Shown piece after piece: positions 17,008 through 25,315 of a DNA stretch of 64,000 bases (position 1 is the stretch's first letter; each line of letters begins with the position of its first letter). Below the pieces are notes generated by a model. It did not search any database, was not told where the DNA came from, and saw only the letters and a list, made by a program, of their open reading frames with translations. Source of the stretch: Bacteroidales bacterium UBA7258 (lineage in GTDB: Bacteria; Bacteroidota; Bacteroidia; Bacteroidales; UBA932); the NCBI GenBank assembly GCA_002472565.1, contig DKSK01000027.1, positions 13,845 through 77,844 on the forward strand, in the 5' to 3' direction. A program made the translations under genes and the position numbers.

Positions 17008-17075
17008 CATCCCGTACTCGGACCCTTCAAGCACATGGCCTCATCCCGCACTCGTACCCTTCAAGCACATGGCCT
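17008..17075. repeat. 34-base direct repeat between rnhA and pdxA
   Basis: Two adjacent copies (17008-17041, 17042-17075) starting CATCCCG(T/C)ACTCG and ending CCCTTCAAGCACATGGCCT, with two mismatches. They lie in the gap between the rnhA stop and pdxA start. The period equals that of the repeat in the secA leader, though the sequence differs. Confidence 0.85.
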
Positions 17076-17091
17076 CATTCAGCATCCTGGG

Positions 17092-17679
17092 TCATTCCGA
17101 GGTCTCATAACCCTCGTCGAGCGGCAGCTGCTCTCCTCTCGAAAAAGCTCCTGCCCCGGCATCCACGGCCATACGATCACAGCGCTCATTCTCAGGATGG
17201 CCGGCATGACCTTTAAGCCAATGGAAAGTCACCTCATGCCTGCCCCACACAGCAAGAAAGCGTTTCCACAAGTCCACGTTCTTCTTGTTCTTAAAGCCCG
17301 TGGCCTGCCAGTTCCGGAGCCAGCCCTCATTGACAGCCTTTACCACATAACTCGAATCGCTCCAAACCTCAACCCTGGCATGAGTCCACTTTATCGCTTC
17401 CAAGCCCATGATAACTCCTAAGAGTTCCATTCTGTTATTGGTCGTTTTGATGAAACCTCCGCTCATCTCTTTACGAAGCTTGCCACAAACCAAAATCGCG
17501 GCCCAGCCTCCAGGGCCAGGGTTCCCGCTCGCCGCTCCGTCTGTAAAAAGATAAATCGGGCGCTGGCTCTTCCCCTCGGAAGACAGCCCGGCACTCACCA
17601 CATTATTCTTGTCAGCAGAATCCATTCTTGTCTTTCCAGCAACTTCCCTCTTGGCTAATCGCCCCTCCGCCTCTTTCAT
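17092..17679 (-). CDS. rnhA: Ribonuclease HI
   Basis: 195 residues. The RNase H fold begins near residue 41 (IYLFTDGAASGNPGPGGWA) and has all four catalytic acidic residues: Asp in FTDG, Glu in NNRMELL, Asp in SDSSYV and Asp in ERCDRMA, plus the active-site-loop His of GHAGH. It removes RNA from RNA:DNA hybrids. The first ~40 residues are a polar extension without similarity I recognise; Met19 (17625) is an alternative start. A TAAATTTG box at 17728-17735 on the minus strand is the likely promoter. Confidence 0.95.
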   Translation of the reverse strand: MKEAEGRLAKREVAGKTRMDSADKNNVVSAGLSSEGKSQRPIYLFTDGAASGNPGPGGWAAILVCGKLRKEMSGGFIKTTNNRMELLGVIMGLEAIKWTHARVEVWSDSSYVVKAVNEGWLRNWQATGFKNKKNVDLWKRFLAVWGRHEVTFHWLKGHAGHPENERCDRMAVDAGAGAFSRGEQLPLDEGYETSE

Positions 17680-17727
17680 CCATCACCTCTCCAGCACATT
17701 CTTTTCCCTCCGGTAAGCCATTAAGTG

Positions 17728-17735
17728 CAAATTTA
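17728..17735 (-). promoter_or_regulatory. Candidate -7 box for rnhA
   Basis: The minus strand reads TAAATTTG about 48 bases before the rnhA ATG. A GTTG 17 bases upstream is a poor -33. The box is just outside the IS remnant. Confidence 0.4.
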
Positions 17736-17790
17736 CAAAAAAACACTATCATCAACTACGACCTCCACCATTAATAAACTCTCCCAAAAA

Positions 17791-18045
17791 GTGGACCGCG
17801 CCCCAGAAGTTGGACATAAAAAACAGATTTATGCCAACTAGCAAATCAACAATTCCAGAGCGCTATCGGGCGGTCATGGAGTACCGGCAAGGAGTGCCTC
17901 CTTATCGCATTGAGAAGGAGCTGCGTATCAGTCATGGCGCCATCATGAAACTGGTCCGCAGGTACGAGCTGTACGGGATGGATGGTCTTTTTGACGTTAA
18001 GCCAATCTACATCCCGTCAGAGATAAAGATACGAGCCGTGACCGA
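17791..18045 (+). mobile_element. IS3-family left-end remnant
   Basis: The end is GTGGACC...CCCCAGAAGTTGGAC (17791-17815). It matches the reverse complement of the right end at 48277-48298 in the run CCCC(A)(A/G)AAGTTGGAC. It is followed by the start of an orfA-type helix-turn-helix reading frame that loses its coding character near 18045, where a GC-rich stretch leads into the beta-glucosidase stop. The remaining ~1 kb of such an element is absent here. Confidence 0.75.
17831..18045 (+). pseudogene. Truncated IS3-family OrfA (transposase helix-turn-helix)
   Basis: From the ATG at 17831 the frame encodes a helix-turn-helix typical of IS150-group OrfA: IPERYRAVMEYRQGVPPYRI, ISHGAIMKLVRRYELYGMDGL, then the start of the second helix unit IPSEIKIRAVTE. 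Homology then ends; the frame runs on through unrelated GC-rich sequence to 18112, overlapping the end of the beta-glucosidase gene. About 72 residues of the expected 90-170 remain and there is no OrfB. Confidence 0.75.
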
Positions 18046-18085
18046 GGGCCGGGGACCGGACCTAGCCGCCCGCGGCCCGCCCGGC

Positions 18086-20368
18086 TTATTTCAGGTCAAA
18101 GGTGGCTTTTAGAGGTAGGTTGTCGGAGGAGTCGCCGATGAGGGCGGTGAAGGTGCCGGGCTCGGCCTTCCATGCGGAGGTTTTGGTGTCCCAGAAGCTT
18201 AGGGCGCGTTTGTCTATGGTGATTTTGACGTTGGCGGATTGACCGGCTTTGAGGAAGACCCTCGCGAAACCCTTGAGTTCCTTATACGGACGGTCAACGG
18301 AGGCTTCGTTGTCATGAATATAAAGCTGGACAACCTCAGCACCATCGCATGAACCAGTATTCTTCACTCCGACCGTAAAAGTCATCGCCCCGTCCTTCGT
18401 AGACTTGGAAGAAAGCTTCACACCAGTAAATTCAAAGGTCGTGTAGCTGAGACCGTGTCCGAAGGCGAAGGTTGGAGTGATGGACTCTTTGTCCTCATAT
18501 CTGTAGCCGACATATATGCCTTCCTTGTACTCCTCGTCAACTTTCGGAGCCTCGTAACCGCCAGCAAGAGAGGTAGTTCCATTCGCCTTGCCCGGGTAAG
18601 CCCCGAGAGCATGAGCTCCGCAGTCCTCCAGACGAGCATACCATGTGAAAGGCAGTTTGCCCGAAGGATTAACCTTGCCGGTGAGTACGTCGGCTATTAC
18701 GTTGCCGGCCTCAGAACCGAGGTACCAAGCCTGGATCATGGCCGGAATCTTGCCGATGAAAGGGAGTTCGACAGGGTTGCCGGAGATGTTGACAAAGATG
18801 ATCTTCGGATTAGCCGCCGCCAGGGCCTCTATGAGTTCGCTCTGGCCGTAAGGGAGGGCGTAGTCGGTACGATCATAACTCTCGTCATCCTGATGAGGGG
18901 CCTTGTTGAGCCCTCCGACAACGATGACATAGTCGGCCTTGGAAGCCTTGGAGACGGCCTCGGAGATAAGGGTGGAAGCAGGTCTGGGGTCATAGAGTTT
19001 CTGCTTGGCTACCACTCCGTTGTACTCGCCGGTAGTATCGCCGACATAGCCGCGGGCATAGTCGACGCTCATTTTGCCTTCGAGAGCGGCTTTGATGCCT
19101 TCGATAGGGAGTACCTCATTCTGAACTTTCAAGGAGCTTGAGCCACCGCCGACGGTCATCATCTTGATGGCATTTTCTCCTACGACAAGGATTTTTCCTC
19201 CTTTTGAAGGATCGAGAGGTAGGATGTTTCCCTCATTTTTCAGAAGGACGACACCTTCGGAGCCGATTTTTCTCGCGGCTGAATAATGCTCTTCCGAATT
19301 CATGGAGCCGGTATTCGGCCGATTGCGGACGTCGGTTCTGAACATGACCCTGAGCACCCTGCGCGCCTTTTCGTCCAAAGTGGAGATGTCATATTTGCCT
19401 TCTTCAATTCCTTTTTCATAGGCATCTGCTAGGAAATATGAGTCATAGGCATTCTGCGAACCATTGTTAAGGCCGTTTGTCCATGAACCAAATTCCATGT
19501 CGAGTCCTCCTTTGACTGCCTGCTCCGTGTCATGGGTTCCGCCCCAGTCGGAGATATAGACTCCGTCGAAGCCCCATTCTTTCTTCAGGATCTGGTTGGT
19601 GAGGACCTCATTATAACAATTATGCTGATTCTTGTAGAGATTATAGGCTCCCATCACACCCCAGGCGCCGCCTTCCTTGACGGCCATCTCAAAGGCGGGG
19701 AGATAGATTTCACGAAGGGTTCTGTCATCGACTATCACGTTGGTGGTAAAGCGGTTATCCTCATTATTATTGAGGGCGAAATGCTTCACGCAGACCGCGA
19801 CCCCGTTGTTTTGGAGGCCGCGGACATAGTTGACGGCCATTTTCCCAGCGAGGAAGGGATCTTCGCTCATGTATTCGAAATTCCGTCCGCCGAAAGGAGT
19901 ACGGATGATGTTGACGCCGGGACCGAGAATCATGTTCTTGCCTCGATAATTGGCCTCTTCGCCGAGGCTCTTTCCGTAGAGGGTGGCGAGATCTACGTCC
20001 CATGAGGCGGCGAGGGCGGTCAAGGCCGGGAAGGCTATGCAGGAGTCATTGGTCTGTCCGGCCTGCTCCCATTCATCCCAGAGGACATCCGGTCTAACGC
20101 CCATAGGGCCGTCATCGGTCCAGAATTCAGGGATGCCGAGGCGGGGAACGCCGGCGGAGGAAAATTTACTCTGGGCGTGGATTATGTCTATTTTCTCTGC
20201 CGTAGTCATGCGGGCGAGTGCATCTTCTACGCGAGCTTCTACCTTCTTGTCGGGGTCGAGGTAGACTGGCAGCTTTGAGGTGGAGGACTTAGTACCGCCG
20301 CCGGAGCATGCTTGGAGTCCGAGGCTGGCTACGATGGCGGCCGTAAGGGCGAGTATCGATTTATTCAT
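18086..20368 (-). CDS. Glycoside hydrolase family 3 beta-glucosidase, lipoprotein
   Basis: 760 residues, BglX-like. A lipoprotein signal ends at Cys21 (LGLQACSGGG). The GH3 N-terminal barrel follows, with KHFALNN and the nucleophile Asp in GVYISDWGGTHD. The alpha/beta sandwich domain (VVLLKNEGNILPL) comes next, and a C-terminal fibronectin-III-like domain (residues ~660-750) closes the protein. It should remove terminal beta-glucosyl or related residues in the periplasm or at the surface. It is last in a minus-strand run after the ABC exporter (36-base gap). The downstream IS remnant comes to within 40 bases of its stop. Confidence 0.95.
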   Translation of the reverse strand: MNKSILALTAAIVASLGLQACSGGGTKSSTSKLPVYLDPDKKVEARVEDALARMTTAEKIDIIHAQSKFSSAGVPRLGIPEFWTDDGPMGVRPDVLWDEWEQAGQTNDSCIAFPALTALAASWDVDLATLYGKSLGEEANYRGKNMILGPGVNIIRTPFGGRNFEYMSEDPFLAGKMAVNYVRGLQNNGVAVCVKHFALNNNEDNRFTTNVIVDDRTLREIYLPAFEMAVKEGGAWGVMGAYNLYKNQHNCYNEVLTNQILKKEWGFDGVYISDWGGTHDTEQAVKGGLDMEFGSWTNGLNNGSQNAYDSYFLADAYEKGIEEGKYDISTLDEKARRVLRVMFRTDVRNRPNTGSMNSEEHYSAARKIGSEGVVLLKNEGNILPLDPSKGGKILVVGENAIKMMTVGGGSSSLKVQNEVLPIEGIKAALEGKMSVDYARGYVGDTTGEYNGVVAKQKLYDPRPASTLISEAVSKASKADYVIVVGGLNKAPHQDDESYDRTDYALPYGQSELIEALAAANPKIIFVNISGNPVELPFIGKIPAMIQAWYLGSEAGNVIADVLTGKVNPSGKLPFTWYARLEDCGAHALGAYPGKANGTTSLAGGYEAPKVDEEYKEGIYVGYRYEDKESITPTFAFGHGLSYTTFEFTGVKLSSKSTKDGAMTFTVGVKNTGSCDGAEVVQLYIHDNEASVDRPYKELKGFARVFLKAGQSANVKITIDKRALSFWDTKTSAWKAEPGTFTALIGDSSDNLPLKATFDLK

Positions 20369-20404
20369 TTTCTATATAGTTTAGGTTTTAGCGGAAATAT
20401 TTGT

Positions 20405-22096
20405 CTAGTGTCTGTCCGGGGACGGAGACATTTTATCCAGCCTCAGGATGGAATCGCAGTAATCGGCAATTCTTTCATGATGCGTAATGAAAATCATGGT
20501 CTTATCCTTGTTTCCTCCAGTAAGGTTCTCCATGAGAGTGGTTTCTGTCTGGGGATCGAGCGAAGAACTGAACTCGTCAAGCAGCATGATCTTTCCGGGG
20601 CGGAGCAGGCCGCGGGCGATGGCGATTCTCTGTGCCTGGCCTTCACTGAGTCCGGCTCCGGCTTCTCCGCAGACCGTATCCAAGCCGTCCGGGAGTTCAC
20701 GGACGAAGCCGGCGGCCGCAGTGTCAAGTGCGTTCCACATCTTCTCTTCCGAGGCGGCCGGGTCGCCCATCTGGAGATTTTCCCTGATGGTGCCGCTGAA
20801 AAGGGAGTTGCCCTGAGGAACGTAGACAAAGTTGATTCTCGTGGCCGGGGATGTCTCTGCCAAAGGGGACACCTCAGCCTTCATCGAACGTTCATAGAGC
20901 CAGATATGGCCGGAGTCCGGCCTGAGCAGAGCGAGCATCAGCCTGATAAGAGTGCTCTTTCCAACCCCGGTCTCCCCTGCCACGGCGGTACGGGATCCGG
21001 GCTTGAAATCCCAGGAGAAGTCGCGGAAAATATCTTCCTCGCCGTCAGGATAACGGAAGGTCAGGTGGTCCACGGAGATTCCCAGAGGCCCATCGAGGAC
21101 CTGCGGCTCGCCTCTTTCCTCCTTCGGGGCAGACTCCAATTCACGCAGTCTGTCTGCCGATGTTGTCGCGGAAACGAAGGACGGGAGCTGTTCGGAAAGC
21201 CTTCGGATCGGGCCCTGAATCTGGCCGGCAAGCTGGAGGAAGGCAGTCATGAGGCCGTAGGTCAGCGTTCCCCGGGATATACCGAAGACGCCCCAGATGA
21301 AGGCTATCAGATAACCGGCCATGAAGGCGGAACTCAATATGACACGGGCGAAGACTGAGAAACCCGTTCGCTTTACGATTTTTCCGTATTCATCGTTCTG
21401 GAGGAAGGAGAGCTGGCCTTCAACGAAGTCTGCCTTGTCCATGGTTTGTATAACTGTCTTGTGCTGCAGGCTTTCCTGAAGATGGCTCTGAATTTGGCTC
21501 TCCCTCTCCTTGATGCCCTTGTTCATGCCGCGCATGGTGCGATAGAAATATTTCGCGAAAAAGAAGAGTGGCGGCACCACTATGATGATCACGACCGCGA
21601 GGCTGAGATTGAGGGAGGCGAGGAAGATGAAGGCCGCCCCGAGCTGGACGAGGGTGACGATAAAGTTCGGGAATTCGTGGCAGGCGAGGGAAACGATGGC
21701 ATCGGAATCGGTCATGACCCTGTTGAGGCTGTCTCCTGTATGAATCTTGTCCTTGCCCTGCCATTGGCTCTGAAGAAGGCTGGAGAAGAGTCTGCCTCGC
21801 AGGATAAAGGTCAGTTTGGCGGAGGCGAGGCTTGCAAGCCTGGAGTTCCACGCCCCGACGGTCATTCGCATAAGGGAGACGAGGACGAGCGCGGCGCAGG
21901 CCCAGACCAGAGGCTCGGAAAGGCCCTCGATGGAGGCGTCGCCGCTCGCAAGGTCGACGGCCAGTTTGCCTGTCCAGATGAAGATCAGGTTCATGGCGAC
22001 GACCAGGCAGCCGAAGATTACGTTCATGACCATGAGGCCATGGACGCCTTCGGACGTTTTCCAGAACCAGCGTATGTAGGCGGCGATTTTCTTCAT
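20405..22096 (-). CDS. ABC exporter, fused membrane and ATPase domains
   Basis: 563 residues: six membrane segments in residues 1-310 (type I exporter fold), then an ATPase domain with Walker A GETGVGKST, Q-loop VYVPQGNSLFSG, signature LSEGQAQR, Walker B IMLLDEFSSSLD and switch His in FITHHERI. There is no N-terminal C39 peptidase domain. It follows a PqqD-like gene and an S26-type peptidase on the same strand, which suggests export of a small peptide or lipid, but no precursor is certain. It would act as a homodimer. Confidence 0.92.
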   Translation of the reverse strand: MKKIAAYIRWFWKTSEGVHGLMVMNVIFGCLVVAMNLIFIWTGKLAVDLASGDASIEGLSEPLVWACAALVLVSLMRMTVGAWNSRLASLASAKLTFILRGRLFSSLLQSQWQGKDKIHTGDSLNRVMTDSDAIVSLACHEFPNFIVTLVQLGAAFIFLASLNLSLAVVIIIVVPPLFFFAKYFYRTMRGMNKGIKERESQIQSHLQESLQHKTVIQTMDKADFVEGQLSFLQNDEYGKIVKRTGFSVFARVILSSAFMAGYLIAFIWGVFGISRGTLTYGLMTAFLQLAGQIQGPIRRLSEQLPSFVSATTSADRLRELESAPKEERGEPQVLDGPLGISVDHLTFRYPDGEEDIFRDFSWDFKPGSRTAVAGETGVGKSTLIRLMLALLRPDSGHIWLYERSMKAEVSPLAETSPATRINFVYVPQGNSLFSGTIRENLQMGDPAASEEKMWNALDTAAAGFVRELPDGLDTVCGEAGAGLSEGQAQRIAIARGLLRPGKIMLLDEFSSSLDPQTETTLMENLTGGNKDKTMIFITHHERIADYCDSILRLDKMSPSPDRH

Positions 22097-22111
22097 CGGG
22101 CCGAATATATC

Positions 22112-22186
22112 TCAGGGCCGGCTGGGCAGTCTGCTTTCGGGAAAATGGCCGTAGCTATGGTCAGCTTTCGGGACATGCAGGAGCAT
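22112..22186 (-). CDS. Possible 24-residue peptide between pqqD-like and ABC genes
   Basis: A 25-codon frame from the ATG at 22186 to a TGA 15 bases before the exporter start; its product includes PKADHSYGHFPESRLPSRP. There is no clear ribosome binding site, and part of it is made of short imperfect repeats of GTCAGC(A/T)TTCGGG. It is noted only because a peptide-export module needs a substrate and none is otherwise visible. Chance is the simpler explanation. Confidence 0.15.
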   Translation of the reverse strand: MLLHVPKADHSYGHFPESRLPSRP

Positions 22187-22220
22187 ATTGTCAGCATTCG
22201 GGAAGGGTCAGCATTCGGGG
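22131..22220. repeat. Imperfect short repeats near the exporter start
   Basis: Four copies of a 12- to 13-base motif close to TCAGC(A/T)TTCGGG(A/G) at about 22131, 22161, 22191 and 22208 in the 130-base gap between the PqqD-like gene and the exporter. Confidence 0.6.
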
Positions 22221-22224
22221 AGGG

Positions 22225-22494
22225 TCAGTCTTCAAGCAGGCCGATTTCCTTCCATCTGGCCGCGATGACTGCGGCATCATGGCCGGCAGTAGCGTCATCG
22301 ATGCCGTACTCCCCTTTGAGAAGATCCGCAAGATTCTCCACCGTGAACTCTTTTCCCTCCACTCTCTTCCATAGGAAGGCGGCTGAATCATTGAGTTTCA
22401 CCATCTTCGTATAATTGGCCTTGTCGAGGCCCTCTCCACTCACAAGGTTCAGTCCCATGACCGTTCTCATGACGAAGCCAGTCTTAATCTTCAT
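22225..22494 (-). CDS. PqqD-family peptide chaperone
   Basis: 89 residues, the normal size for stand-alone PqqD. The pattern of a short beta sheet (FVMRTVMGLNLVSG), then LNDSAAFLWKRVEG and a helix-turn-helix-like EFTVENLADLLKGEYGID is typical. PqqD-type RREs bind leader peptides of ribosomally made, modified peptides and present them to enzymes. It sits between an S26-type peptidase and an exporter, a recurring Bacteroidota trio. No radical SAM or other modifying enzyme lies within this window, so the modification, if any, must be encoded elsewhere. Confidence 0.85.
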   Translation of the reverse strand: MKIKTGFVMRTVMGLNLVSGEGLDKANYTKMVKLNDSAAFLWKRVEGKEFTVENLADLLKGEYGIDDATAGHDAAVIAARWKEIGLLED

Positions 22495-22521
22495 TTCTAT
22501 CGGTTTGTTTTAATGTCTCTT

Positions 22522-23040
22522 TCAATCCCGCAGCCGGGGCCCGGCATGAGCCTCAGTCCTCTGCTCCCTCAGAATCCAAAGGTTCCACGGCAGCCTTTTC
22601 CAGACGGCAAGCAGAAGACGCCTCGCAGGCTTCAAGCTCTGCCAGAGCCTGAAACGGCGCAGCTCCCGATCCGAACAAGGGTCCACCCTTACTTTTCCGT
22701 CACGAAGCACCGCCATCACCTTGCCTGCCACATCCTCCCGCCTCACATCCTCCACTCCTCTCAAATTCCCGTCACCGGAGGCAAGAATACGCTCACCATC
22801 CACGGAGATCACCCTGTGCAGAACCCACCTTCCCCGCCAGCGGTAAAGGGCAATGTCTCCGGCACGAAGATCTCCCTCCGGCCTTTCAAGTTCAACCAAG
22901 TCCCGTCCTCCCCGAAGGAAAGGAAGCATGCTGTAGCCTTTGAGAGGTATCGTCACCTTCTTTCCCTCCGCGAGGGCCTGCGTGACCCCGGCGAAAAAAA
23001 TCTCATTGTCAATCACCAACTTCTCCATATTCACACTCAT
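22522..23040 (-). CDS. S24/S26-family peptidase (signal-peptidase-like)
   Basis: About 172 residues from the ATG at 23040, which has GAGAGG nine bases upstream; ATGs at 23064 and 23028 are alternatives. The motif KGYSMLPFLRGG holds the catalytic Ser of the signal peptidase I family, and VLHRVISVDG gives the His that replaces Lys in the S26B type, followed by SGDGN. No clear N-terminal membrane helix is seen, as in other members next to PqqD genes. It may cleave leader peptides handled by the PqqD-like protein. It is divergent from recG over about 95 bases. Confidence 0.8.
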   Translation of the reverse strand: MSVNMEKLVIDNEIFFAGVTQALAEGKKVTIPLKGYSMLPFLRGGRDLVELERPEGDLRAGDIALYRWRGRWVLHRVISVDGERILASGDGNLRGVEDVRREDVAGKVMAVLRDGKVRVDPCSDRELRRFRLWQSLKPARRLLLAVWKRLPWNLWILREQRTEAHAGPRLRD

Positions 23041-23137
23041 CTCACGAAGCCTCTCGCATTCCATATCCACATTTGGGCATGGAAAGTTACGAATTAATCC
23101 TGGAAATTCCGATATTTGCCAAAAGAAAGCACTATAT

Positions 23138-25312
23138 ATGTTTCTCCCAGACCTGGACACCGACATAAAATTCATGAAAGGCGTGGGGGAGAAACGCGCC
23201 GCCGCTCTGGCCTCGGAACTTGACGTCCACACGGTTGGAGACCTCATCCGCACCTACCCTTTCCGTTATATAGACAGGAGTGGCTTCCAGAATATCGGAG
23301 ACCTTATCCCTTCGGACACATCCTTCATCCAGCTGAAGGCTACCGTCATCCAGACCAGTCTCTTGTCCAAAAGCGGAGGCGTGGTCTGCGAGAAGGACGG
23401 TTCAACGCCGGGGCCGGACTCCAAGACGATAGCTTTCAACGCCGCCAGGAGGCTAAGCTGCCTTGTCTCGGACGGGACCGGCACCATGGAGCTTGTCTTC
23501 TTCAGAGGTATACGCTACACCTGGACCCAGCTTGAGCCAGGGAGGACCTTCATCTTCTTCGGAAAGCCGAACATCTTCAACGGCAGGATGAACATGGTCC
23601 ATCCTGAAATCGACAAGGCTGATTCGGCCCTGGCGGGAGGTGTCATGACTGGAGTCTACCCCTCGACAGACAAGCTGAAAAATTCCGGCATCACCGGCAA
23701 GGTCATGAATACGCTGATGCACACGGCTTTGGACAATTGTCTGGACCGGATGCAGGAGACTCTGCCAGAATACATCCTCAAGGAGAAGGGGCTTGTCGGG
23801 CTTCGCTACGCCATCCGTAACATCCACTTCCCGAGCGACCAATATGCCCTCGAAAAGGCCACCTACCGCCTAAAGTTCGAGGAACTTTTCCTCCTCCAGC
23901 TCTCGCTTCTGAAACAGAAATTTATCAAAAGCCGCTCTTCCAGGGGGATAGTGATGCCCAAGGTGGGTGCCGCCTTCAACAAGTGCTACGAGTCCCTTCC
24001 TTACGAGCTGACCGGAGCACAGAAGCGTGTCATAAAAGAGATAAGGGCAGACCTCGTCAGCGGGCGCCAGATGAACCGTCTACTTCAGGGAGACGTCGGT
24101 TCGGGCAAGACGATGGTCGCGGTTCTTGCCTCCCTCATCGCCATCGGGAACGGCTTCCAGGCCTGCATCATGGCTCCGACAGAAGTCCTCGCACAGCAAC
24201 ATTTCGCCAATATTTCGAAATATCTCGTTCCTACGGGGGTCAAGGTCGCCCTGCTGACAGGCAGCACCAGGCAGAAAGACAGAAAAGAGATCCATGAAGG
24301 GCTGGAGGACGGTTCCATCGGAATCATCGTCGGCACCCATGCCCTTATCGAGGACACGGTGAAGTTCCGCAACCTCGGTCTTGCGGTCATCGATGAGCAG
24401 CACCGCTTCGGAGTTGACCAGAGGGCGAAGCTATGGGGCAAGACAAACAACGGCATTCCGCCTCATGTCCTCGTGATGACGGCCACGCCTATTCCGCGCA
24501 CCCTCGCCATGACCCTCTACGGCGACCTCGACGTGTCCGTGATAGACGAGATGCCGCCTGGACGCAAGCCTGTGGTCACCATGCAGATAACTGATTCGCG
24601 CAGGCCCGCGCTGAACCGCTTCATGAGGGACCAGATCGCCCTCGGCAGGCAGGTTTTCGTGGTCTATCCCCTGATTTTCGAGAGCCAGGAACTCGACTAC
24701 AAGAATCTTGAACAGGGCTACGAAAACATTGTCCGCGACTTCCCTTTCCCGCCATACAAGGTCGCCATAGTCCACGGCCAGCAGACCAATGATGTGAAGA
24801 ATTTCAACATGAAGGCTTTCGCCGAAGGACGTGCCGACATTCTTGTCTCTACGACGGTTATCGAAGTTGGGGTTGACGTTCCGAACGCTACGGTCATGGT
24901 CATAGAGAGTGCAGAGCGATTCGGCCTGAGCCAGCTCCATCAGCTGAGGGGCCGTGTGGGCAGGGGCCAGGACAAGTCCTATTGCATCCTTGTCCATGGA
25001 GACAAGATGTCCAAGGAGAGCAGGAAGCGTCTTGAACTGCTCTGCCAGACCGACAACGGTTTCGAGCTGGCCGAAGAGGATATGAAGATGAGGGGTCCGG
25101 GAGACCTCGAAGGGACCCAGCAGAGCGGTCTGCCAATAAATCTGAGTATCGCTTCCTTGGCTAAGGATGGAAGAATCCTCCAGGAGGCTCATGACTATGC
25201 CGAAGCTGTACTGAGCCGAGACGAATTTCTCCAGGGCCCGGAGAACCGTCTGCTGGTCTCGGCGCTGAGGAACCAGAAATTCCAGAAGATTGACTATAGC
25301 AAGATAAGCTGA
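23138..25312 (+). CDS. recG: ATP-dependent DNA helicase RecG
   Basis: 724 residues from the ATG at 23138 (MFLPDLDTDIKFMKGVGEKR), which gives the normal RecG N terminus; a longer upstream frame is antisense to the peptidase gene and not real. Domains: wedge/OB fold (~30-180), helicase motifs I QGDVGSGKTMVAVL, II VIDEQHRFGV, III TATPIPRTLAM, and motif VI HQLRGRVGRGQ. RecG remodels stalled forks and Holliday junctions. It heads an operon with the WYL, S9 peptidase and GNAT genes (gaps of 3, -1 and 3 bases). Confidence 0.97.
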   Translation: MFLPDLDTDIKFMKGVGEKRAAALASELDVHTVGDLIRTYPFRYIDRSGFQNIGDLIPSDTSFIQLKATVIQTSLLSKSGGVVCEKDGSTPGPDSKTIAFNAARRLSCLVSDGTGTMELVFFRGIRYTWTQLEPGRTFIFFGKPNIFNGRMNMVHPEIDKADSALAGGVMTGVYPSTDKLKNSGITGKVMNTLMHTALDNCLDRMQETLPEYILKEKGLVGLRYAIRNIHFPSDQYALEKATYRLKFEELFLLQLSLLKQKFIKSRSSRGIVMPKVGAAFNKCYESLPYELTGAQKRVIKEIRADLVSGRQMNRLLQGDVGSGKTMVAVLASLIAIGNGFQACIMAPTEVLAQQHFANISKYLVPTGVKVALLTGSTRQKDRKEIHEGLEDGSIGIIVGTHALIEDTVKFRNLGLAVIDEQHRFGVDQRAKLWGKTNNGIPPHVLVMTATPIPRTLAMTLYGDLDVSVIDEMPPGRKPVVTMQITDSRRPALNRFMRDQIALGRQVFVVYPLIFESQELDYKNLEQGYENIVRDFPFPPYKVAIVHGQQTNDVKNFNMKAFAEGRADILVSTTVIEVGVDVPNATVMVIESAERFGLSQLHQLRGRVGRGQDKSYCILVHGDKMSKESRKRLELLCQTDNGFELAEEDMKMRGPGDLEGTQQSGLPINLSIASLAKDGRILQEAHDYAEAVLSRDEFLQGPENRLLVSALRNQKFQKIDYSKIS

Positions 25313-25315
25313 GCG

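Noticed and set aside
22940..23137. Extended recG N terminus
   Set aside because: The added 66 residues run antisense through the peptidase gene and carry no RecG homology; the ATG at 23138 starts the normal protein.
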